Origin: an uncultured Olsenella sp.
Lineage (GTDB): Bacteria; Actinomycetota; Coriobacteriia; Coriobacteriales; Atopobiaceae
Assembly (NCBI GenBank): GCA_947253595.1
Contig: CAMXZR010000021.1
Location: 1 to 20,083, forward strand
Reading direction: 5' to 3'
Length of the DNA: 20,083 bases
Position numbers and translations under genes: made by a program. How positions within the stretch are numbered: position 1 is the first letter of the stretch; each line of letters starts with the position of its first letter. Below, one piece after another: positions 14,901 through 20,083 of the stretch. The notes beneath the pieces were generated by a model that saw only the letters and a program-made list of their open reading frames with translations, searched no databases and was not told where the DNA came from.

Positions 14901-15248
14901 GAGCTCTCGGGCGGAGAGGTGCAGCGCGTCGCCATCGCCCGTGCCATCCTGCAGGACGCCCCGGTGCTGGTGCTGGACGAGGCGACGGCGCATGCCGACC
15001 CCGAGAACGAGACCGCCATCCAGGCCGCGCTGAGCCGCCTGTCTGCCGGACGTACCACCATCGTGATAGCGCATCGCCTGAACACCGTGGCAGGCGCGGA
15101 CAAGACGCTCGTCCTGGAGGAGGGGCGCGTCATAGAGGAGGGGACGCATCAGGAGCTCCTGGAGGCCGGTGGGCGGTACGCCCGGCTCTGGGAGACCCAG
15201 CAGGTGGCGCTCTTCTCGAACGAGGGCTCGAGGGAGGCCACCCGATGA
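11958..15248 (+). CDS. Fused protein: double ECF ATPase (EcfA-EcfA') plus ABC-exporter half-transporter
   Basis: One uninterrupted frame of 1096 codons starts at GTG 11958 (GTGA overlap with the EcfT-like gene). Residues 1-475 hold two ATP-binding cassettes. NBD1 has Walker A GPSGGGKTT (42-50), signature LSSGQKQK (148-155) and Walker B ALMAMDEP (167-174). NBD2 has GANGTGKTS (303-311), LSGGQRQR (397-404) and VLVLDEPTSGLD (417-428). After a Gly/Glu/Lys-rich linker (about 471-508), a six-helix exporter membrane domain covers about 515-820. A third cassette follows, with GDSGSGKTT (879-887), LSGGEVQR (983-990), VLVLDEAT (1003-1010) and switch His1039. Related systems normally encode these as two proteins. 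An internal Met477 (ATG 13386) sits behind a strong ribosome site, so a separate 620-residue exporter could also be made. The exporter part resembles YbtP/IrtA-type half-transporters. Its stop overlaps the next start (ATGA). Confidence 0.85.
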   Translation: MSESRREVLSLSDVSFAYKGASRTVDDVSLSVAAGECVVLCGPSGGGKTTIIRLVNGLAGGYYPGNGRGEVMLAGHPAEGLALWERAELVGSVFQDPSAQFFSSQLAGEIAFTCENLGYDHDRVVELTDGAIDELSLGPLRGASNDSLSSGQKQKVAIASALGPRPALMAMDEPSSNLDVAAADALGRTLRQLKERGMAILVAEHRLAYLMDVADRFLLVRGGRVEREVTREEMLALPDETRLSWGLRDVRKTLRPRLPSPGPDQGREAVLELRDLGVSFGDRQVFRSVSLVASAGQILAVTGANGTGKTSLARVLAGLAKPSHGTVLVGGHARGRRELRRMVWYSPNDVKAEFFTPSVQEEVMLLVARDEPHRERARRLLRGLGLWELRERHPMTLSGGQRQRLSIACGLMSERPVLVLDEPTSGLDAISMQEVSHALQLACDEGLCVVVVTHDNEFMQRCCTHAYQLRPAEGGTMRDGGTEGMATEGGHVPTPEGKKAEKKRKNARLWALYLRLTKPVHRTIIVGMVMSALSVVVGVVPYLVAIAIAQTALRGVLPKPPALALMVAAAIFCATADRFLFAGGTGICHRADAGFRVNARHILLDHFSRLPLGWFGERSSSEVKQAVSDDVLGLHQTIGHAPTEMVRALLSPLVPLVVLFVADWRMALVLLAYVVVFVMVSMAFMTRDYEALAVQYGEANVELSSAVVEIAEGIEVVKTFGSARRVGSRYRDAVERLCDVTFEWTKLTAGPFSLLGGFISPGMMLAFLGLASSLFVGWGWLDFADCVPFLVLGPSIPAGMLVVAAGMGFLRTATQNLEHLDVVLSAEPLAEAVEPCALPSGTLGLHFDETCFRYAPDAALALDHVSARVEPGSVCALVGDSGSGKTTFARLIPRFWDPTSGAVSLGGIDLRELSTQTLLSRVAIVFQESMLLSISLRDNIRLACPDATDEEVVEAAKAAQIHERIMEFPQGYDSVFGSADCELSGGEVQRVAIARAILQDAPVLVLDEATAHADPENETAIQAALSRLSAGRTTIVIAHRLNTVAGADKTLVLEEGRVIEEGTHQELLEAGGRYARLWETQQVALFSNEGSREATR
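13375..13388 (+). promoter_or_regulatory. Internal ribosome site and ATG inside the EcfA-exporter fusion
   Basis: AAGGAGG (13375-13381) lies four bases before ATG 13386, the same spacing seen at the starts of the deaminase gene and the unknown - strand gene. Starting here yields a 620-residue exporter half of ordinary length. Eight bases before the ribosome site is CGA (13365-13367), one transition away from TGA, exactly where the stop of a separate EcfA gene would be expected. This suggests the fusion arose, or only appears, through loss of a stop codon. Confidence 0.6.
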
Positions 15249-16969
15249 TCACCGACCGAATCGACAGGCTCGCCGGTCGCAGGACCGGCATCAAGGCGCA
15301 GATGGCATACTTCGTCCTCTGTGGGGTGTTGGAGGGTGGCGTCTACGCCATGCTCCTGCCGCTCCTGCACGCCCTGTTCGACGCGGACGGTGCCGCCGCC
15401 CTGCGCTGGTCGCTCGCCCTGACGGCGCTCGGCGTGGTCTGCGCGCTCGCGAACTACCTCTCGGAGACCCATGGCTACATGATCGGCGACGTGGTGATCG
15501 TGCGCAGCATCCAGGAGCGTCTGGGCGACCACATCGTGAGGCTGCCTCTGGGCTGGTTCACGGCGGGCAGGGCAGGCGAGCTTGCCGCCCTGCTGGAGCG
15601 TGACCTGCAGATGATTATGAACCTCCCGGGCATCTTCCTGAAGCAGCAGGTGATCGCCGTGGCGGTTCCCGCCTGCATCGCTGCGATCTACCTCTTCGTG
15701 GACTGGCGCGTCTGCCTCGCGTTCGTGGCCGTCTCGCCCGCGCTCTGGGTCTGGTCCCGCAAGATGGGCGAGGCCACAGGTACGGGCCACGAGGCCGAGG
15801 AGCGCTCGAACGCGCAGCTCTCTGGTCGCGTGCTCGAGTTCGTGCGCGCCCAGCCCGTCCTGCGCGCGACGGGTGTGGCACAGAACGGGTGGAGGGCGCT
15901 GGAGGACGACATCCAGCGCGACCACGCGAACACGGTGCGCACCCTCGACATGGTGCAGAGGCCCACCACCGTCTACACGCTGCTCGTCTACCTGGTCTTT
16001 GGTCTTACCTTCCTCTGCGCCACGACCCTGTTGGCCCTGGGACAGCAGGGTGCCGTCGAGTACCTCTTCGTCGTCGTGCTCGCCCTGCGCTCCGTCGATG
16101 CCCTCATGAAGGCGGGGAGCCAGAGCATGGCCATGAGCGTCTGCCAGAACGCCATCGACACCTCCGAGAGGATCCTTGCGGCGGACCCCCTGCCCGAGAC
16201 GGACGCTCCCCTGCACCCCAGGGGCGCGGGCATAGAGTTCGACCACGTGAGCTTCTCGTACGACAAGTCCCGCCCCGTCATCGATGACGTGTCGCTGATC
16301 TGTCCCGAGGGGCGACTGACCGCGCTCGTGGGACCCTCGGGATCGGGCAAGACCACCCTCACGCGACTCATTGCGCGCTTCTGGGACGTGGATGGGGGTG
16401 CCGTGCGGATCGGCGGCGTGGACGTACGAGACATGGCTGTGGAAGAGCTCCTGGGAATGGTCTCCCTCGTCTTCCAGGACGTGTACCTCTTCGACGGAAC
16501 CATCGAGGAGAACGTGCGCTTCGGGCAGCCTGATGCCACGGACGAGCAGGTGCGCCATGCCGTGCGCGTCGCCCGCCTCGATCAGGTCGCCGAGCGTCTC
16601 GAGGACGGTTGGGAGACGCGTGTGGGCGAGGGGGGCGGAAGGCTCTCTGGCGGCGAGCGCCAGCGCGTCTCCATTGCGAGGGCACTGCTGAAGGACGCGC
16701 CCATAGTCCTCTTCGACGAGGCGACCGCGGCACTCGACGCCGAGAACGAGGCGGCCATCGTTGACGCGATGCACGAGCTCGCGCGTGACAGGACGGTCAT
16801 CGCGATCGCCCACCGGCTCTCGACCATCGCCGGCGCGGACCAGATTGCCATGCTGGAGGACGGCCGCGTCACCCAGCTGGGGACGCACGAGGAGCTTCTT
16901 GCCCAGGAAGGCCGCTACCGCAGCTTCTGGGCGGACCGTCAGCGTGCCCAGGGCTGGCGTGTGAGGTAG
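15245..16969 (+). CDS. ABC-exporter half-transporter (permease plus ATPase), partner of the preceding one
   Basis: The protein has 574 residues from ATG 15245, which overlaps the upstream TGA by four bases (ATGA) and follows GGGAGG (15232-15237). The membrane domain (about 18-310) has six helices. LPLGWFTAGRAGEL (100-113) is near-identical in kind to LPLGWFGERSSSEV of the preceding exporter, as expected for heterodimer partners. The ATPase domain has Walker A GPSGSGKTT (363-371), signature LSGGERQR (467-474), Walker B IVLFDEATAALD (487-498) and switch His523, all canonical. Pairs of this kind beside siderophore or heme genes (YbtP/YbtQ, IrtA/IrtB) work as importers despite the exporter fold. 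Either direction is possible here. It is the last gene of the ECF operon. Confidence 0.88.
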   Translation: MITDRIDRLAGRRTGIKAQMAYFVLCGVLEGGVYAMLLPLLHALFDADGAAALRWSLALTALGVVCALANYLSETHGYMIGDVVIVRSIQERLGDHIVRLPLGWFTAGRAGELAALLERDLQMIMNLPGIFLKQQVIAVAVPACIAAIYLFVDWRVCLAFVAVSPALWVWSRKMGEATGTGHEAEERSNAQLSGRVLEFVRAQPVLRATGVAQNGWRALEDDIQRDHANTVRTLDMVQRPTTVYTLLVYLVFGLTFLCATTLLALGQQGAVEYLFVVVLALRSVDALMKAGSQSMAMSVCQNAIDTSERILAADPLPETDAPLHPRGAGIEFDHVSFSYDKSRPVIDDVSLICPEGRLTALVGPSGSGKTTLTRLIARFWDVDGGAVRIGGVDVRDMAVEELLGMVSLVFQDVYLFDGTIEENVRFGQPDATDEQVRHAVRVARLDQVAERLEDGWETRVGEGGGRLSGGERQRVSIARALLKDAPIVLFDEATAALDAENEAAIVDAMHELARDRTVIAIAHRLSTIAGADQIAMLEDGRVTQLGTHEELLAQEGRYRSFWADRQRAQGWRVR

Positions 16970-17010
16970 GCTGCCAGAGCAACCCCGCCGACATGGAGCG
17001 AGGGCGCAAG

Positions 17011-17047
17011 GGGCCCGTCGGGCATGCCTCGCATGCCCGACGGGCCC
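17011..17047. terminator. Very strong 17-bp hairpin after the ECF operon, no U-tract
   Basis: GGGCCCGTCGGGCATGC (17011-17027) and GCATGCCCGACGGGCCC (17031-17047) are perfectly complementary, with only CTC between them. It starts 42 bases after the last exporter stop. No T-run follows on either strand. It probably ends or protects the operon transcript, but a protein-binding or repeat role cannot be excluded. Confidence 0.55.
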
Positions 17048-17382
17048 GTCTCACGTGCGACGTCCTTGGACGGCGATGGGGCGAGCCCGTCATCCGGCCC
17101 GAGGCACGCCACGCCGGAACCGTAGGGGTCGCCATGCTGGCGGCGCGGGACTGCCTTTCTCCTCACTTTTTGTTAGGTATCAGGGAGGTGGGTCCCGTGG
17201 GGGGACGGATTCCCTCTGACTGCCTTGTCCCAACGCGCCTCCGCAGGGCCTGCTTCGGTGGAGCAGGCGATGGCTGGTCGGTGGACTGCGTTATATGAAA
17301 AAGAGGATAACGACGCTCAAAGCTCCAGAGGGGCCGTTTGTCGAACGGCCTGCCGCCTGCGGCGGACTCCTTGCGAAGCCCC
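17048..17382. other. Intergenic stretch before ygeX, no gene seen
   Basis: I see no convincing coding frame on either strand. The stretch holds hairpin GCCTGCT/AGCAGGC (17248-17254/17262-17268) and GCCGTT/AACGGC around 17335-17351. A 17-base element CTTTTTGTTAGGTATCA (17166-17182) is an inverted, 15/17 match to the ygeX promoter element at 17414-17430. Base composition drops from GC-rich to AT-rich toward ygeX. Confidence 0.5.
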
Positions 17383-17437
17383 TTGCCAATCGCGAAAAAG
17401 GGCCTATATTTATTGGTACCAAACAAAAAGTTTGGTA
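17383..17437 (+). promoter_or_regulatory. ygeX promoter with palindromic operator at the predicted start site
   Basis: TTGCCA (17383-17388), a 16-base spacer and TATATT (17405-17410) make a reasonable sigma-70-type promoter. Transcription would start near 17417. Exactly there lies a perfect dyad: TACCAAAC (17417-17424), AAAAA, GTTTGGTA (17430-17437). A further inverted copy of the half-element lies about 250 bases upstream (17166-17182). The arrangement suggests a dimeric regulator, possibly with DNA looping. The regulator is not in the window. Confidence 0.6.
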
Positions 17438-17489
17438 AGCGTACAGTAAGTAAGTATCGGGGTCATGGAAGTCCAGGAGGGGACGCAGC

Positions 17490-18704
17490 ATGGAGCCAAA
17501 GATCAAGTGGGTTGCCAACAGGATGCCCAAGAGCGACGACACGAACCTGCCGGTCATGTCGCTCGACAACGTCGCCAAGGCCCGTGCCTTCCATGGCAGC
17601 TTCCCCCAGTACTCGGTGACCCCCCTTGCCGACCTCGAGGGGATGGCCGGGCAACTCGGGCTGGGCGGCCTCTTCGTCAAGGACGAGAGCTACCGCTTCG
17701 GTCTCAACGCCTTCAAGGTCCTGGGCGGCTCCTTCGCGATGGCCCGCTACATCGCCGACGAGACCGGCCGTGACGTGTCCGAGATGACCTTCGACTATCT
17801 CACCTCTGACCAGCTGCAGAAGGACTTCGGCCAGGCCACCTTCTTCACCGCCACCGACGGCAACCACGGCCGCGGCGTCGCCTGGGCTGCCAACAGGCTT
17901 GGCCAGAGGTCCGTCGTGCACATGCCCAAGGGCTCCACCAAGACGCGCTTCGACAACATCGCCAAGGAGGGCGCCAAGGTAACCATCGAGGAGCTCAATT
18001 ACGACGACTGCGTTCGTCTGGCAGCCAAAGAGGCGGCCGAGACCGAGCATGGCGTCATCGTCCAGGACACCGCCTGGGACGGCTACGAGAAGATCCCCTC
18101 CTGGATCATGCAGGGCTACGGCACCATGTCCGCCGAGGCTGCCGAGCAGCTCCGCCAGCTTGAGGTCAACCGTCCCACCCACGTCTTCGTCCAGGCCGGC
18201 GTGGGATCCCTCGCCAGCGCCATGGTCGGCTTCTTCGCCAACCTCTTCCCCAGCTGTCCCCCCAAGTTCGTGATCATGGAGGCGGAGGCCGCGGACTGCC
18301 TGTACAAGGGCGCCTTGGCCGCTGACGGCGATCCCCGCATCGTGGGTGGGGACCTGCAGACCATCATGGCCGGGCTTGCCTGCGGCGAGCCCAACACCAT
18401 CGGCTGGGACATCCTGCGCAACCACGCGGACGCGTTCCTCTCCTGCCCCGACTGGGTGGCGGCGAAGGGCATGCGCATGCTTGCGGCCCCCAGCAAGGGA
18501 GACCCCAGCGTCACCTCCGGCGAGTCCGGTGCCGTGGGCATGGGCGTCATCTCCACGATCATGAGCGACCCCGACTACGCTGACCTGCGCGAACTTCTAG
18601 AGCTGAACCAGGACTCCAAGGTCCTGCTCTTCTCGACAGAGGGCGACACCGACCCGGTTCGCTATCGCGAGGTCGTCTGGGGCGGAGCCTACCCCACCGA
18701 GTAG
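17490..18704 (+). CDS. ygeX: 2,3-diaminopropionate ammonia-lyase (PLP enzyme)
   Basis: This 404-residue fold-type II PLP enzyme closely follows E. coli YgeX (about 398), which splits 2,3-diaminopropionate to pyruvate and two ammonia. The PLP lysine is K76 in RFGLNAFKVLGGSFA. ATDGNHGRGVAW (121-132) contains the conserved Asp before the Asn-His-Gly loop, and QDTAWDGYE (192-200) holds the second catalytic Asp. QAGVGSLA (235-242) binds the cofactor phosphate. ATG 17490 follows AGGAGGGG at proper spacing. The gene is followed by ygeY, as in the conserved yge cluster tied to anaerobic urate/purine degradation and selenium-dependent hydroxylases. The usual ygeW partner is not seen upstream. The promoter region carries a strong palindrome. 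Confidence 0.95.
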   Translation: MEPKIKWVANRMPKSDDTNLPVMSLDNVAKARAFHGSFPQYSVTPLADLEGMAGQLGLGGLFVKDESYRFGLNAFKVLGGSFAMARYIADETGRDVSEMTFDYLTSDQLQKDFGQATFFTATDGNHGRGVAWAANRLGQRSVVHMPKGSTKTRFDNIAKEGAKVTIEELNYDDCVRLAAKEAAETEHGVIVQDTAWDGYEKIPSWIMQGYGTMSAEAAEQLRQLEVNRPTHVFVQAGVGSLASAMVGFFANLFPSCPPKFVIMEAEAADCLYKGALAADGDPRIVGGDLQTIMAGLACGEPNTIGWDILRNHADAFLSCPDWVAAKGMRMLAAPSKGDPSVTSGESGAVGMGVISTIMSDPDYADLRELLELNQDSKVLLFSTEGDTDPVRYREVVWGGAYPTE

Positions 18705-18716
18705 CCTTCCCAGCGA

Positions 18717-18748
18717 GCCGCCCTCCGCCGCAGGCAGGGGAGGACGGC
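18717..18748 (+). other. Hairpin between ygeX and ygeY
   Basis: GCCGCCCTCC (18717-18726) pairs with GGAGGACGGC (18739-18748), with a single C-A mismatch and a 12-base loop. No T-run follows. It may tune the relative amount of ygeX and ygeY message. Nearby GTTCCC/GGGAAC (around 18784-18797) forms a second small hairpin just ahead of the ygeY ribosome site. Confidence 0.4.
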
Positions 18749-18816
18749 CCAAGGTCCGACCATCTGCCTGCACCCAAGCGAGGGTTCCCAAGGGAACGAG
18801 ACAGGGAGGAAAGGAC

Positions 18817-20083
18817 ATGAAGGAGCTCGACTACGATCAGATCAAGAAGGCCGCGCAGGCCTACGGCGAGGATATGAACCGCTTCCTGCGCGCCATGATC
18901 TCCCACCCCAGCGAGAGCTGCCAGGAGAAGGAGGTCGTCGCCTGCATCAAGGAGGAGATGGAGCGCCTGGGCTTCGACGAGGTCCGCGTCGACGGCCTCG
19001 GCAACGTCATGGGCTTCATGGGCACGGGCGAGAAGATCCTCTGCATGGACGGCCACATCGACACCGTCGGCGTGGGCAACCTCGAGAACTGGGAGGCGGA
19101 CCCCTACGAGGGCTACGAGACCGACGAGCTCATCTACGGCCGCGGCGGCTCCGACCAGGAGGGCGGCGTCTGCTCTGCCGTCTACGCAGCCAAGATGATG
19201 AAGGACCTCGACCTCATCCCCGAGGGCTACAAGGTCATGGTCGTCGGCACCGTCCAGGAAGAGGACTGCGACGGCATGTGCTGGCAGTACATCTACAACA
19301 AGGACGGCATCAAGCCCGAGTTCGTCATCTCCACCGAGCCCACCGACGGCGGCATCTACCGCGGCCACCGCGGCCGCATGGAGATCAGGGTCGACGTCCA
19401 CGGCGTCTCCTGCCACGGCTCTGCCCCCGACCGCGGCGACAACGCCATCTACAAGATGGCCGACATCATCGCCGACGTCCGCTCCCTCAACAACAACGGC
19501 GCAGACGAGTCCACCGACATCAAGGGTCTCGTCAAGATGCTTGATCCCAAGTACAATCCCGAGCACTTCGAGGACGCCCGCTTCCTGGGCCGCGGCACCT
19601 GCACCGTCTCGCAGATCTTCTTCACCAGTCCCAGCCGCTGTGCCGTCGCAGACTCCTGCGCCATCTCCATCGACCGCCGCATGACCGCAGGCGAGACCTG
19701 GGAGTCCTGCCTCGAGGAGGTTCGCAACCTGCCTGCCGTCAAGAGGTACGGCGACGACGTCAAGGTCTCCATGTACATGTACGACCGTCCCTCCTGGACC
19801 GGAGAGGTCTACGAGACCGAGTGCTACTTCCCGACCTGGATCAACAAGGAGTCCGCTCCCCACGTCAAGGCCCTCGTCGACGCGCACAAGGCCCTCTTCG
19901 GCGACGAGCGCATCGGCTGCGAGCCCTCGATGGACAAGCGCCACCGTCCCCTGGTCGACAAGTGGACCTTCTCGACCAACTGTGTCTCCATCCAGGGTCG
20001 CTACGGCATCCCCTGCGTCGGCTTCGGTCCCGGCGCCGAGTCCCAGGCCCACGCCCCCAACGAGATCACCTACAAGCAGGACC
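18817..20083 (+). CDS. ygeY: YgeY-type M20 metallohydrolase (3' end outside window)
   Basis: The first 422 residues are present with no stop before the window end. The family is about 400-450 long, so only a short tail is missing. Zinc ligands of the M20 family are visible: H80 and D82 in MDGHIDTVG, bridging D113 in GRGGSDQEGG, catalytic/ligand E148-E149 in QEED, E174 in STEPTD, and the late His in AHAPNE. The dimerisation domain follows RGHRGRMEIRVDVHG (182-196). In the selenium-linked yge cluster YgeY is a predicted amidohydrolase/deacylase acting next to YgeX. Work on gut-bacterial urate degradation places both in the same pathway, but the exact substrate is not shown by sequence. GGGAGGAAAGG directly precedes ATG 18817. 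Confidence 0.93.
   Translation, partial: MKELDYDQIKKAAQAYGEDMNRFLRAMISHPSESCQEKEVVACIKEEMERLGFDEVRVDGLGNVMGFMGTGEKILCMDGHIDTVGVGNLENWEADPYEGYETDELIYGRGGSDQEGGVCSAVYAAKMMKDLDLIPEGYKVMVVGTVQEEDCDGMCWQYIYNKDGIKPEFVISTEPTDGGIYRGHRGRMEIRVDVHGVSCHGSAPDRGDNAIYKMADIIADVRSLNNNGADESTDIKGLVKMLDPKYNPEHFEDARFLGRGTCTVSQIFFTSPSRCAVADSCAISIDRRMTAGETWESCLEEVRNLPAVKRYGDDVKVSMYMYDRPSWTGEVYETECYFPTWINKESAPHVKALVDAHKALFGDERIGCEPSMDKRHRPLVDKWTFSTNCVSIQGRYGIPCVGFGPGAESQAHAPNEITYKQD

Noticed and set aside
12687..15149. Long open frame of 820 codons on the - strand
   Set aside because: It lies fully opposite the three-cassette transporter, shows no recognisable domain, and is what GC-rich codon use produces on the reverse strand.
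1..20083. CRISPR array, tRNA/rRNA, insertion sequence, prophage or attachment site
   Set aside because: No spaced direct repeats, cloverleaf, transposase/integrase or terminal inverted repeats were seen. The only sizeable direct repeat is the BMP gene duplication.

Overview
The window is a GC-rich stretch (third codon positions mostly G or C) of an anaerobic actinobacterium. Gene content and style point to the class Coriobacteriia, perhaps near Olsenella/Atopobium. This is an inference from the gene set; no marker gene is present. Coding density is high and nearly everything is on the + strand. One small gene of unknown function is on the - strand.

Layout. (1) 1-2036: the tail of a BMP-family (PnrA/TmpC-like) substrate-binding lipoprotein gene, a terminator, a zinc nucleoside/guanine deaminase, and a second complete BMP lipoprotein whose C-terminal part is almost a copy of the first. 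(2) 2559-9792: a purine catabolism block. It holds xdhA-xdhB-xdhC (molybdenum hydroxylase with Mo, FAD and 2x[2Fe-2S] subunits, start/stop overlapped), an AzgA-type NCS2 purine permease, and adenine deaminase. (3) 9933-10412 (-): an unknown 159-aa protein. (4) 10602-16969: a tightly packed ECF/ABC transport operon with a Trep_Strep-type S component, an EcfT-like protein, a double-ATPase EcfA, and two ABC-exporter half-transporters. The double ATPase and the first exporter lie in one uninterrupted reading frame of 1096 codons. (5) 17490-20083: diaminopropionate ammonia-lyase (ygeX) and the start of ygeY (M20 hydrolase), which runs off the window end.

How it fits together. Nucleosides or bases would be captured by the BMP lipoproteins and imported by the NCS2 permease. 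The two deaminases would convert adenine to hypoxanthine and guanine to xanthine, and XdhABC would oxidise the bases. The ygeX/ygeY pair belongs to the conserved gut-anaerobe cluster linked to oxygen-independent urate/purine breakdown, which ends in 2,3-diaminopropionate being split to pyruvate and ammonia. The ECF/exporter cassette between the two purine blocks resembles streptococcal heme-uptake (siaDEFGH-like) and YbtPQ/IrtAB-like systems. Its substrate here is unknown.

The most unusual items are the EcfA-exporter fusion frame, with a strong internal ribosome site at the junction, and the inverted-repeat control region before ygeX, whose core word recurs before xdhA. The patchwork near-identity of the two BMP genes is also notable. 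Two very strong hairpins without U-tracts complete the list. Apart from these sites and one small reading frame of doubtful reality in each of the xdhA and permease leaders, I see nothing in the gaps over about 200 bases.
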